51,799 bases of DNA from an uncultured Clostridia bacterium (GTDB lineage: Bacteria; Bacillota; Clostridia; TANB77; CAG-508), in contig CALXVG010000008.1 of the NCBI GenBank assembly GCA_944391955.1, positions 1 to 51,799 on the forward strand, read 5' to 3'. Both the position numbers and the translations under genes were made by a program. Positions 34,216-45,482 of this stretch are shown one piece after another. The stretch's first letter is position 1; each line of letters starts with the position of its first letter. The notes beneath the pieces were generated by a model. That model was not told the DNA's origin. It saw only the letters and a list, made by a program, of their open reading frames with translations, and ran no database searches.

Positions 34216-35997
34216 TTATTCTATTACCATTTTTTCAAATTCTGCACATTCAACTTTTGTTAATAAGTGTTCATCTCCTGCAAAAATTAAACATTCTCCT
34301 CTTTTTAAAGATCTTATTTCTATTTTTTCTTTTTCAGATAATTTTGTATATTCACTTAGTATTGAAATATTTTCTTCTTCCAATGAAAAAAATATTTTAT
34401 TACTTGAATTATTTATAATACTTTTTCCATAAACACCTCCTTCTAAACTAAATAAATCTGATATATCTTGAGTTATAGCTATACTACTTCCTCCAAATTT
34501 TCTAATTGTTTTAAATATTTTATAAATAAAATTTGCTACATGTTTATTTGATGTTACTCCTATTAATCTCCAAACTTCATCTAAATAAATGGCTTTTCTT
34601 ATTGTTCTATCTTTTTTTATTTTATCCCAAAAAAATTCTGTAAAAAGATATAGTCCATATTTTAAATTTTCTTCTCCTAGTTCATATATATCTGCTATTA
34701 TTAATTTATTATCTAGATTTATATTTGTATAATTATTAAAAAATTTTAAAGACCCTTTTATAAACGGGATTAATTTTGTTTGCATTTCTTTTGTTCTTTT
34801 ATCTTTACCTAAAATATTATATAAATCTTCTAATATTGGCATATCTTTACTTTCTTTAAATATTGGTTTTATATTTATTTTATTTTTTTCATTTTTATAT
34901 AAACTTTCATCTTCAAATGTTATCCCTTTTTTCATATAACATTCTATTAATTTTTCTTCCAATATAGCTTTTTCTTCTTCATTTAGATTTCCAAAAAGCA
35001 AGTTGAAGAATCCTATTAATCTACTTATTTTTGTTGCTAGATAACCTTTTTCTTCTTCTATTGATTCTTGTCTTATATCCAAAATATTTAAATATGTTTC
35101 TGAAGATGCTCCTATCTTTATTACAGTTCCTTCTAAATTTTCTGCTATTTTTGTATATTCTCTGTCAGGATCTATTACATATTGTTCAATTCCTGATAAT
35201 CTATATCTTAAAATTTGAAGTTTTGTGAAAAAAGATTTTCCTGAACCACTTGTTCCAAAAATACACATATTTGCATTTTTATATTTTTCTTCTGCATATC
35301 TATCAATAAAAATTAAAGAATTATTATAAATATTTGTACCATAAAAAATTCCTTTTTCATCAAAAATTGATGAGGTTATAAATGGATATGTTCCTATTAA
35401 TCCACTTGTTAATATGTTTCTTCTTGATGCTTTTTTTAAATCTTTATTATTTATCATAAATGGCATACTAGATAAAAATATTTGTTCTTGCCTAAAGTTT
35501 CCTCTTCTTGTTTGTATTCCTTGTCCTTGTAATAAACCTTCTATTTTATTTAATAAATATTCTTGTTCTTTTTCATCTCTTGAAAAAATTTCTAAATAAA
35601 TATATAAAAAATATATATCTTCATTATTTATTTGAATTTCTTTTCTTATAAATTTTGCGTCATTATATGTAAAAGCAGCTATTTCAATATCTGTTTTTTC
35701 TTTTTTTCCATCTTTTAAATCAATTCCTACGTTTGTTATATTATATGTTAAATCTCTAATAGCTTTATAAGAATCTAATTTTTCATAAAAAATTGAAATA
35801 TTCATATTTATATCTGTATCAATCAATTTTTTTAATATTAATTCTGTATTTTCTCTATTATAATTTACAAAAATAAGTCCTGAATAAAAAATATTATCAA
35901 TTTCTATATGTTTTGGATTTTGTGTATTTATATATGCTGGTGAAATTTTATCTATTTCTTTAAAAAAACCTTTTTCTATATTTTGTTCTTGTTTCAT
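34216..35997 (-). CDS. VirB4/TraC-family conjugation-type ATPase
   Basis: A 593-residue ATPase of the kind that powers type IV secretion and conjugation channels. P-loop G-T-S-G-S-G-K-S is at 248-255, with D-P-D-R-E-Y after it, Walker B I-Y-L-D-E-V-W near 475, and the late A-I-T-Q-D-I-S-D-L-F, all VirB4 features. Residues 1-220 are the N-terminal channel-binding half, shortened compared with full VirB4, and the preceding gene seems to supply the missing front. The ATG overlaps the upstream stop (ATGA), so translation is coupled. No relaxase, coupling protein, VirB6 or VirB8 lies in the window, and the gene sits between gyrB and gyrA. Its role is therefore open. Confidence 0.85.
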   Translation of the reverse strand: MKQEQNIEKGFFKEIDKISPAYINTQNPKHIEIDNIFYSGLIFVNYNRENTELILKKLIDTDINMNISIFYEKLDSYKAIRDLTYNITNVGIDLKDGKKEKTDIEIAAFTYNDAKFIRKEIQINNEDIYFLYIYLEIFSRDEKEQEYLLNKIEGLLQGQGIQTRRGNFRQEQIFLSSMPFMINNKDLKKASRRNILTSGLIGTYPFITSSIFDEKGIFYGTNIYNNSLIFIDRYAEEKYKNANMCIFGTSGSGKSFFTKLQILRYRLSGIEQYVIDPDREYTKIAENLEGTVIKIGASSETYLNILDIRQESIEEEKGYLATKISRLIGFFNLLFGNLNEEEKAILEEKLIECYMKKGITFEDESLYKNEKNKINIKPIFKESKDMPILEDLYNILGKDKRTKEMQTKLIPFIKGSLKFFNNYTNINLDNKLIIADIYELGEENLKYGLYLFTEFFWDKIKKDRTIRKAIYLDEVWRLIGVTSNKHVANFIYKIFKTIRKFGGSSIAITQDISDLFSLEGGVYGKSIINNSSNKIFFSLEEENISILSEYTKLSEKEKIEIRSLKRGECLIFAGDEHLLTKVECAEFEKMVIE

Positions 35998-36566
35998 ATT
36001 ATTTCTAATTCCTTTCTTACATTAAAAAAAGAATTTATTATTTTTTCAACCTCTTCTTTTTCTTCATATTGTTTTACAATATTTCCACATCTTGATAAAC
36101 ATTCTTTTATTTTAAAATATTTTTCATTTAAATTTTCACATAATATTTTTTCTATTTTTAAAACTTCTTTTTTATTTTCAGGGATTTCTTTTATTAGAAT
36201 ATAAAAATTTTTTGATGAAGATTTTCTTTTTTTATTAAAATCTTTGATGAAATCAATATAATTTTTTAAATATTTTTTTATATTTTCTTTTTCATTTTTA
36301 TTTATTTTTTCTAAATTGGAAAAATGTTTAGATAAATCTGCTCTACTACTTTGAATTAAAATTTGAATATCAAAATTACATGTTTTTAAAAAAATTTTAT
36401 ATGAATTTAAAATGCTTTCTTTTTCTAAAATTGTTTTTAGATTAAAATTAATTGGTTCAACTTTTAATATTTTCACATATTCTTTGTTTTTCATTTTTAT
36501 AATTCCATTATCGAGGACTTTTTCAAATGGAAGCCATTGTTGAACACTATTTTTATTTTTTAACAT
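35994..36566 (-). CDS. TraC-like / VirB4 N-terminal-domain protein
   Basis: A 190-residue soluble protein. It starts at ATG 36566, with GGAGGTG just upstream; a longer frame to 36674 crosses the promoter and lacks a ribosome site. It begins M-L-K-N-K-N-S-V-Q-Q-W-L-P-F-E and continues with a G-I-I-K-M-K-N-x-E-Y segment. This resembles the separate TraC-like or N-terminal pieces that precede VirB4 ATPases in Gram-positive conjugative elements. The rest is Lys/Glu/Asn-rich and helical, with two Cys in the last third. Its stop overlaps the start of the ATPase by four bases. First gene of a three-gene operon. Confidence 0.6.
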   Translation of the reverse strand: MLKNKNSVQQWLPFEKVLDNGIIKMKNKEYVKILKVEPINFNLKTILEKESILNSYKIFLKTCNFDIQILIQSSRADLSKHFSNLEKINKNEKENIKKYLKNYIDFIKDFNKKRKSSSKNFYILIKEIPENKKEVLKIEKILCENLNEKYFKIKECLSRCGNIVKQYEEKEEVEKIINSFFNVRKELEII

Positions 36567-36593
36567 GCCCACCTCCAAAATATTTTTATACAT

Positions 36594-36620
36594 ATTATAA
36601 TACTTTTGTAAAAATGTCAA
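36594..36620 (-). promoter_or_regulatory. Promoter of the VirB4-like operon
   Basis: On the minus strand a perfect TTGACA (36620-36615) and a perfect TATAAT (36599-36594) are separated by only 15 bases, 27 bases before the start codon. The short spacer is unusual and may mean weak or regulated use. Confidence 0.5.
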
Positions 36621-36708
36621 TAAAAACATTTCGACAGCATTCGACTTTTTTTTACTTTTTGGAAAATTTTTCATGAATATTAATTATAAAAAAGTTTATA
36701 ATAATAAC

Positions 36709-37138
36709 ATAAGGTTTTTATTAGTCGAGTTAAGAATTATATAGGGTTTCTTAAAGTTCTATATGATTCGAGCTAAGATAATTTATAGCTTATACAGGTT
36801 ATACTTTGTCGGAGCTGAATGTTAAAATATTTGTATGCAAGCAATATTTTGTTTTTCTTTGTTTATATTGTTAAATTATAGGTATTTTAGCTGAACTAAG
36901 ATTATATTAATATCTAATTTTCTTTACTTTAGGGATTGATTTTATTCCCTTGTGGAGGAATTCAGTCTCTTTTGGTGTTTTTATAGTCGAGCGACTGATT
37001 AAAATAAGTGGCTAATTGTTTGAATGTATAGCAATATACACCAGATGAAAAAGTTATTTATTTTAGTTTTAGCTGAAGATTAATATTGGCTTTATCGATA
37101 ATAGCTCAGGGGTTTAACCTGAGCTATTAGATTATTTT
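36709..37138 (+). ncRNA. Candidate structured RNA, about 430 nt
   Basis: Between the VirB4-like operon and gyrB lies an unusually long gap with no plausible protein gene. On the plus strand it holds several well-formed hairpins: 36734-36744/36759-36769 (11 bp with one G-U pair), 36824-36831/36843-36850, 36931-36935/36946-36950, 36962-36967/36993-36998, and 37025-37030/37035-37040, which closes a GCAA tetraloop. Short related words (TCGAGTTAAG, TCGAGCTAAG, AGCTGAACTAAG, AGCTGAAGATTA) recur six times. It ends in an intrinsic terminator on the plus strand, opposite to both neighbours, and a TATAAT at 36697-36702 could start it. It lacks the marks of RNase P, tmRNA and SRP RNA. The family is unknown to me. 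Confidence 0.5.

Positions 37139-37140
<2 letters not shown>
37099..37140 (+). terminator. Plus-strand terminator of the candidate RNA
   Basis: A 12-bp perfect stem TAATAGCTCAGG/CCTGAGCTATTA (arms 37099-37110 and 37118-37129) is followed by GATTATTTTTT. On the minus strand no T run follows, so it does not suit gyrB, whose stop it touches. Confidence 0.7.
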
Positions 37141-40133
<2,993 letters not shown>

Positions 40134-40137
40134 ATTT

Positions 40138-41259
40138 TTACTCTTTCATTCTTACTGGTAAAATCATATAAATATATTTATTTTCAATTTCTTCTATTGG
40201 TTTTATAATACATGGTGAAATATTACTTCCAAATTCTATAAACACTTCTTCATCATCAACTACTTTTAATGCATCTAAGAAATATTTTGGATTTATTCCT
40301 ATTTCTAAATTTTTTCCTTCTGTTTCTATATACATTTCTTCTTTTGCATCACTTGTTTGATTTGTACAAGATAATGTTATTTTTCCAATATCTATTGTTA
40401 TTTTTACAGGATATTTTTTTTCTTTTTCAATACTTGATGATGATATTAAACTTACTCTTTCTAAACAACTTTGCAAATTGTTTTTGTTTACTCTTATTCT
40501 TGTTTCCCAATTTTGTGGAATAACACTTCTATAATTTAAAAATTCACCATCTAATAATCTTGTTACTATTTTGCAATTTTCCATTTCAAATACACTTTGA
40601 TTTTTTGATATTCCTATTTTTATACTATCATAAGAATCTGATAATATTTTATTTACTTCATTTAATGTTTTTCCTGGAATTACTGCACTAAAATCTTCTG
40701 TTTCTTTAGATAAATTTTTACTTACCCATCCCATTCTAAAACCATCTATTGCAACAATGTTTAAAAGATTATTATTTGTTTCAAATAAACAACCTGTAAA
40801 AATAGGTCTGTTTTCTTCATTGCTAACAGCAAAAATTGTTTTCTTTATCATATTTCTTAAATCTATTTGTTCCATTTCTAATGATTTTTCTATATCAATT
40901 TTTGGTAATTCTGGAAATTCTTCAGGATTCATTGTTGATAATTTATATAAAGAACCTTCACATTCTATAACTAATAATTTATTTTTATTTACTTCAAGTT
41001 TTATTTCTGAATCTGGTAATTTTCTTATTATTTCACTAAACATTATAGCATTTACTACTGTGTTTCCTTCTTCTTCTATTTCTGAATCTATTACAAATTC
41101 TATACCTAATTCTAAATCATATGTTGTTAATTTTAATTTATCATTATTTGTTTGTAAAAATATTCCTTCTAATATAGGCATAGTTGTTCTTGTAGGTACA
41201 CCTCTTACTACTGCATTAATGGCTTTTAATAATTTTTCTTTTTCGCAAATGACTTTCAT
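40138..41259 (-). CDS. dnaN: DNA polymerase III beta subunit (sliding clamp)
   Basis: The ring-shaped processivity clamp, 373 residues. Recognition is by the three-part fold pattern and the family's phrases: V-P-T-R-T-T-M-P-I-L-E-G near the start, S-N-E-E-N-R-P-I-F-T-G in the middle, and the C-terminal I-L-P-V-R near the end. It lies downstream of dnaA with oriC between. GGAG precedes ATG 41259. It leads the dnaN-recF-gyrB transcript. Confidence 0.97.
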   Translation of the reverse strand: MKVICEKEKLLKAINAVVRGVPTRTTMPILEGIFLQTNNDKLKLTTYDLELGIEFVIDSEIEEEGNTVVNAIMFSEIIRKLPDSEIKLEVNKNKLLVIECEGSLYKLSTMNPEEFPELPKIDIEKSLEMEQIDLRNMIKKTIFAVSNEENRPIFTGCLFETNNNLLNIVAIDGFRMGWVSKNLSKETEDFSAVIPGKTLNEVNKILSDSYDSIKIGISKNQSVFEMENCKIVTRLLDGEFLNYRSVIPQNWETRIRVNKNNLQSCLERVSLISSSSIEKEKKYPVKITIDIGKITLSCTNQTSDAKEEMYIETEGKNLEIGINPKYFLDALKVVDDEEVFIEFGSNISPCIIKPIEEIENKYIYMILPVRMKE

Positions 41260-41320
41260 TTTTTTTTGCTCCTTTTTTATTATATAATTAAATATATTTA
41301 GTAATAGTATTAGTATGTGC

Positions 41321-41487
41321 TGTGGATACTGTGGAAAACTATGTTAATAATAAGCTTCCCTAAGAAAATCTTTTGTGGATATATATGTGGATAAAAAAAT
41401 TTTTTATTCACACCTAAATTTTTCTTCTGTGTAAAAATGAAATATTAACAGATTTTCCACAAGATATTCACAAGTAGTTATGGATAA
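41321..41487. other. oriC: Chromosomal replication origin, DnaA-box cluster
   Basis: Between dnaA and dnaN lie eight DnaA-box-like 9-mers. In the TGTGGATAA orientation they are at 41321-41329, 41330-41338 (directly abutting), 41374-41382, 41386-41394 (perfect consensus) and 41479-41487; in the opposite orientation at 41404-41412, 41453-41461 and 41464-41472. An AT-only stretch at 41391-41408 between inward-facing boxes is a candidate unwinding element. The remaining gap 41260-41582 holds no gene. The gap upstream of dnaA has no good box cluster, so this origin appears mainly one-sided. Confidence 0.85.
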
Positions 41488-41582
41488 CCTTTCTATTATT
41501 TCCGTAAGTAAAGATAGAAAATTTTATAACGAAAAATTGTTTTTCAAACAAGATATTGTAAAAATATGTTTTTATTTTTATT

Positions 41583-42920
41583 TTATGCTTGTTTTGAGTT
41601 TAGCACAATTTTTTTAACACTTTCCACAATTAATTTTGTATTTGAATCTTCTTTTATTTCTTTTTCTATTTTTTTAAAAGCATGCATTACTGTTGTATGG
41701 TCTCTTTTTCCAAAAGCAGCTCCAACCTTAGGAAATGATTCATTTGTAAGAATTCTACAAAGATACATTCCGATTTGTCTAGGAAAAGTTATATTACTAG
41801 ATCTTTGACTACTTGTTAAATCTTTTATTGTTATATCAAAATAATTGCATATTACTTCTTGAATATATTCTATAGAAATAACAGAAGAATTTTGTCTAAT
41901 AATATCATTTATAGCTTTTTCTGCCATTTCAAATGTTACGGGTGTATGGGTTAAAGAAGCTTGAGCAACAATTTTATTAAAGACTCCTTCTAATTCTCTT
42001 ATATTTGAATCTATCTTAGCTGCAATATTTTTTAATATATCATCATCAATTATTGCATGTTTTTCATCAGCTTTTTTTCTTAAAATAGCTAAACGAACTT
42101 CATAGTCTGCCATTGCAACATCTGCAAGAATTCCCCACTCAAAACGAGATTTTAATCTGTCTTCAAGTAAAGGAATATCTCTTGGTGGTTTATCACTTGA
42201 CAATACAATTTGTTTTCCACTTTCTCTTAAAGTATTAAAAGTATGGAAAAATTCTTCTTGTAAACGATCTTTTCCTGCTATAAATTGAATATCATCTATT
42301 AATAAAACATCTATATTTCTATATTTATTCCTAAAATTATCCATATTGTTGTCTTTTAAAGAATTTATAAAATCATTTGTAAATTTTTCTGATGTTACAT
42401 ATAGAATTTTAAAATTTTTCTGATGTTTTAAAACTTCGTTTCCAATAGCATGTAACAAATGAGTTTTACCTAATCCTACGCCACCATAAATATATAAGGG
42501 ATTATATGCCGTAGCAGGTGACTCTGCAACTGCCAAAGCTGCAGCATGTGCAAATCTATTATTATCTCCAACAACAAATGTATCAAAGGAATAATTAGGA
42601 TTTAAATATGTTTTAGAATAATTGATATTGATGTTCGAAAAATTTGTAGTTTTATCTTCTGTATCATTTGAATCTTTTAAAATAATTGAAATATTACATT
42701 TTTTCTGCAATATTATACTAAAAGCATTTTCTAATAAATCTTTAAACCTGGCTTCAACAGAGTCTTTTTTGAAAGAATCGTCAGAAATTAGAACAACATT
42801 ATTATCAGATATGTTACTAATTTCTAATGGTAAAATCCATGTTTTATAAGATAACTCAGAGATTTCTCCTTTTAGTAAATCTTTTGCTTGTACTAATACT
42901 TCATTCAAATTGTTTTCCAT
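41583..42920 (-). CDS. dnaA: Chromosomal replication initiator DnaA
   Basis: The 445-residue AAA+ initiator binds the boxes at 41321-41487. Domain I is at about 1-80 (W-I-L-P-L near 28), with a short linker to 105. The ATPase has G-V-G-L-G-K-T-H at 147-154, L-L-I-D-D-I-Q-F, and a sensor/arginine region K-S-R-F-E-W-G. Domain IV has the DNA-binding signature G-K-R-D-H-T-T-V-M-H-A near the end. Upstream it diverges from rpmH, as is standard for Firmicute origins. AGGTTTT precedes ATG 42920. Confidence 0.97.
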   Translation of the reverse strand: MENNLNEVLVQAKDLLKGEISELSYKTWILPLEISNISDNNVVLISDDSFKKDSVEARFKDLLENAFSIILQKKCNISIILKDSNDTEDKTTNFSNININYSKTYLNPNYSFDTFVVGDNNRFAHAAALAVAESPATAYNPLYIYGGVGLGKTHLLHAIGNEVLKHQKNFKILYVTSEKFTNDFINSLKDNNMDNFRNKYRNIDVLLIDDIQFIAGKDRLQEEFFHTFNTLRESGKQIVLSSDKPPRDIPLLEDRLKSRFEWGILADVAMADYEVRLAILRKKADEKHAIIDDDILKNIAAKIDSNIRELEGVFNKIVAQASLTHTPVTFEMAEKAINDIIRQNSSVISIEYIQEVICNYFDITIKDLTSSQRSSNITFPRQIGMYLCRILTNESFPKVGAAFGKRDHTTVMHAFKKIEKEIKEDSNTKLIVESVKKIVLNSKQA

Positions 42921-42993
42921 TGTGAATAAAAACCTCCAATGTTAAGCTTTTCTTTAAGAAAATAAGCTATAAAAACCTATTTATAACAATGAT

Positions 42994-43022
42994 AATATAT
43001 CAAAAAAAAAAAAATTAATCAA
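42994..43022 (-). promoter_or_regulatory. Promoter of dnaA
   Basis: On the minus strand TTGATT (43022-43017), a 17-base spacer containing a run of 13 T, and TATATT (42999-42994). The long homopolymer spacer is notable. The start codon is about 75 bases on. Confidence 0.5.
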
Positions 43023-43070
43023 TAAAAAATAATAAAAATATTATAATATTTAAAAAAATCTAAAAAAATC

Positions 43071-43100
43071 TTGACAAATAAGGTATTTTTAATATATAAT
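43071..43100 (+). promoter_or_regulatory. Promoter of the rpmH-rnpA operon
   Basis: TTGACA (43071-43076) and TATAAT (43095-43100), both perfect, are 18 bases apart and 38 bases before rpmH. Confidence 0.8.
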
Positions 43101-43138
43101 TTTTACACTTATGATTAAAAATTAGGAGGTTTTTTACA

Positions 43139-43273
43139 ATGAAAATGACATATCAACCAAAAAATAGACAAGAAAAGAAAGAACATGGATTTAGAAAAAG
43201 AATGTCAACAAGAAGTGGAAGAAATGTTATAAAAGCAAGAAAAGCTAAAGGTAGAAAGAAACTTACTGCATAA
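43139..43273 (+). CDS. rpmH: Ribosomal protein L34
   Basis: A 44-residue, very basic protein of the large ribosomal subunit. It reads [10 protein letters not shown] at the start, then H-G-F-R-K-R-M, and ends G-R-K-K-L-T-A, the L34 pattern. AGGAGG lies 8 bases upstream of the ATG. First gene of the conserved right flank of the origin. Confidence 0.97.
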   Translation: MKMTYQPKNRQEKKEHGFRKRMSTRSGRNVIKARKAKGRKKLTA

Positions 43274-43280
43274 TAAAAGA

Positions 43281-43631
43281 GTGATAAAATTGAAAAAAAC
43301 AGTAATGTTAAAAAAGAATTATGAATTTAAAAATGTTTTAAAAAGAGGAAAATGCTATAGAGGAAAATATATTAATATTTTTATACAAAAAAATTATAAA
43401 AATATTAATATGTTGGGTATAGCAGTTAGTAAAAAAGCAGGAAAAAGTGTTACTAGAAACAGAATAAAAAGATTAATAAGAGAAATATATAGAAAAAACG
43501 AAGATAAAATAAATATAGGAAATAATATTATAATCTTATGGAACAATAAAAATAATTTAGAAAAGAAAAGCTTTTATAAAATAAAAGAAGATTTTGAAAT
43601 AATTTTAAAAAAGATAAATCTAATGGAGTAA
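43281..43631 (+). CDS. rnpA: Ribonuclease P protein component
   Basis: The small basic subunit that helps RNase P RNA mature tRNA 5' ends; 116 residues from GTG 43281. The RNR signature R-N-R-I-K-R-L-I-R-E is present, as is F-K-N-V-L-K-R-G-K near the start. TTG 43290 is an alternative start, with AAAGAG at a better distance, and would give 113 residues. It follows rpmH by 7 bases and yidD follows by 3, so they are co-transcribed. Confidence 0.95.
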   Translation: MIKLKKTVMLKKNYEFKNVLKRGKCYRGKYINIFIQKNYKNINMLGIAVSKKAGKSVTRNRIKRLIREIYRKNEDKINIGNNIIILWNNKNNLEKKSFYKIKEDFEIILKKINLME

Positions 43632-43634
43632 AAA

Positions 43635-43853
43635 ATGAAAAAAATTTTATTAATATTAATAAAAATCTATCAAAAATATTTTTCTCCAATTTTTCAGCAT
43701 TGGGGTATACATTGCAAATATACACCAACATGTTCGGAATATTCAAAACAAGCTATTTTAAAATATGGAGTAATTAAAGGCAGTTTTTTAACTCTTAAAA
43801 GATTTTTAAAGTGTAATCCTTTTTCTAGAGGGGGATATGACCCAGTTAAATAG
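43635..43853 (+). CDS. yidD: Membrane protein insertion efficiency factor YidD
   Basis: A 72-residue amphipathic protein that assists YidC-dependent insertion. The family signature C-x-Y-x-P-T-C-S-x-Y (C-K-Y-T-P-T-C-S-E-Y), C-N-P-F and G-G-Y-D-P-V at the end are all present. It sits between rnpA and yidC as in most Firmicutes, and ends 12 bases before yidC. Confidence 0.96.
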   Translation: MKKILLILIKIYQKYFSPIFQHWGIHCKYTPTCSEYSKQAILKYGVIKGSFLTLKRFLKCNPFSRGGYDPVK

Positions 43854-43865
43854 GAGGATATAAGA

Positions 43866-44741
43866 ATGATTGACTTTTTTTCTAATATGTTTGGTTATAT
43901 ATTAAATTTTATATATGATTTTGTAAATAATTATGGAATAGCTATAATTTTATTTTCAATTTTAATTAAAATTATAATGTTGCCTTTATCAATAAAACAA
44001 CAAAAAACATTAAAGAAGAATGAAAAACTTCAAGAACAAATAAAAATTATTCAAATAAAACATAAAGGAAATCAAGAAAGAATAAATCAAGAGATGATAG
44101 AATTATACAGAAAAGAAAAAATGAATCCTTTTAGTGGATGCTTTAGTATAATTATTCAAATGATTTTATTATTTGCAATGTTTTATTTGGTAAGAAGTCC
44201 TCTTACATATATGAAAAAAGTGGACAATCAAGTTATAGAAAATCAAAAAAATGAAATAATACAAGAATTAGGAGATAATGCTGTTAGTGAGACTTATCCA
44301 GAAATGAGTATAATAAACTATGTTAAAGAAAAAGACATGAAAGATAGTGAATTATATATAAATATGGATTTCTTAGGATTAGATTTAAATAAAGTTCCTC
44401 AAGAAAATTTCAATGATGTTAAAGTTTTTATTATACCAGCATTATATGTAGTTTCTTCTTTTATTTCTATAAAAATATCTACAAGCACAGGAAAAAAGAA
44501 AAACAAATTTAAAGAATTAACAGATGGAAAAGAAAAGGAAGAAGAAATAGATAGCTTAGAAATGGCACAGCAAATGAATAAAAATATGTCTTGGTTGATG
44601 CCTATTTTAGCTGTTTCAGTATCATTATTAGCACCATTAGGACTAGCTTTATATTGGCTTATTAACAATATTATGATGATTTTTGAAAGATTAATTCTAA
44701 ATATAATATTCTCTAAGGAGGAAGAAAAAGAAAATGTCTAA
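43866..44741 (+). CDS. yidC: Membrane protein insertase YidC/SpoIIIJ
   Basis: A 291-residue insertase of the Gram-positive Oxa1 type with about five membrane segments (first near 20-45; then 95-115, 175-195 and two near 235-275). The conserved positive residue in the first core helix is Lys rather than Arg (S-I-L-I-K-I-I-M-L-P-L). There is no lipoprotein Cys at the N-terminus, unlike Bacillus SpoIIIJ. A long insert of about 60 residues separates the second and third core helices. Its end overlaps jag by 8 bases. The only YidC in the window. Confidence 0.93.
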   Translation: MIDFFSNMFGYILNFIYDFVNNYGIAIILFSILIKIIMLPLSIKQQKTLKKNEKLQEQIKIIQIKHKGNQERINQEMIELYRKEKMNPFSGCFSIIIQMILLFAMFYLVRSPLTYMKKVDNQVIENQKNEIIQELGDNAVSETYPEMSIINYVKEKDMKDSELYINMDFLGLDLNKVPQENFNDVKVFIIPALYVVSSFISIKISTSTGKKKNKFKELTDGKEKEEEIDSLEMAQQMNKNMSWLMPILAVSVSLLAPLGLALYWLINNIMMIFERLILNIIFSKEEEKENV

Positions 44742-45423
44742 AAGTATAATAGTTGAAGGAAATACAACAAATGAAGCTATAGAAAAAGGACTAAAAGAAT
44801 TAGGTGTTTCAAAAGAAATGGTTGAAATAAAAACCTTAGAAGAAGAAAAAAAGAGAAGTTTTTATAGTATTTTAGCACCTAGAGTTGTAAAAATTGAAAT
44901 GACATTAAAAGAAAATGTGAAAATAGAAAAAGAAAAAAACAAAGTTATAAAACAAAAAAATATAAATAAAAATATAGTAGAAATAGAAGAAGCTTCTAAA
45001 AGAATACAAGATTTCTTAGAAAAAATATTGGATAAAGATATTAAATGTAATGTTAATATTAGAGATTTTATAATATATGTTAATATTGAAGGAGAAGAAA
45101 TCAATAATTTAATTGGATATAGGGGAGTAACTATAAATGCTTTACAAGTATTAGTAACAGCAGTAGCAAATAAAAATGTAGATACAAAAATAATGGTAAT
45201 TTTAGATGTTGGTAATTATAGAGAAAAAAGAAAACAAACATTGGAAGAGTTAGCAGAAAAAATATCTAAAACAGTTATAAAAACGAAGAAGTCAATAACA
45301 TTAGAACCAATGTCTGCATTTGAAAGAAAAATTATACATACAAAATTGCAAGATAGTGATAAAGTAAAAACTTTTAGTAAGGGAGAAGAACCTCATAGAA
45401 GAGTTGTTATTACATTAAAATAA
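44734..45423 (+). CDS. jag: RNA-binding protein Jag/KhpB
   Basis: A 229-residue protein with the three Jag parts: Jag-N (1-52: T-N-E-A-I-E-K-G-L-K-E-L-G), a charged linker, a KH domain (about 85-155, with I-G-Y-R-G as the GxxG loop) and a C-terminal R3H domain (about 165-229: M-S-A-F-E-R-K-I-I-H, then E-P-H-R-R-V-V-I). Such proteins bind RNA with KhpA and affect cell elongation and sporulation. The start overlaps yidC; AAGGAGG lies upstream. Confidence 0.94.
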   Translation: MSKSIIVEGNTTNEAIEKGLKELGVSKEMVEIKTLEEEKKRSFYSILAPRVVKIEMTLKENVKIEKEKNKVIKQKNINKNIVEIEEASKRIQDFLEKILDKDIKCNVNIRDFIIYVNIEGEEINNLIGYRGVTINALQVLVTAVANKNVDTKIMVILDVGNYREKRKQTLEELAEKISKTVIKTKKSITLEPMSAFERKIIHTKLQDSDKVKTFSKGEEPHRRVVITLK

Positions 45424-45434
45424 AATTTTAGAAG

Positions 45435-45461
45435 GCAGATTTTTAAAATCTGCTTAATTTA
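45435..45461 (+). terminator. Weak terminator-like hairpin between jag and mnmE
   Basis: GCAGATTT/AAATCTGC (arms 45435-45442 and 45446-45453) is followed by TTAATTTA. The stem is perfect but the T tract is poor; it may only reduce read-through. Confidence 0.45.
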
Positions 45462-45482
45462 TTGGAAAGAAAGGAATAAAAA

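Noticed and set aside
36567..36674. Longer start for the TraC-like protein
   Set aside because: The extension crosses the TTGACA and TATAAT elements and has no ribosome site. GGAGGTG directly precedes ATG 36566.
36709..37138. Candidate RNA as RNase P RNA, tmRNA or SRP RNA
   Set aside because: The size suits RNase P or tmRNA, but the RNase P core word GAGGAAAGTC, the tmRNA tRNA-like T arm and the SRP GGAAGCAG-type loop are all absent.
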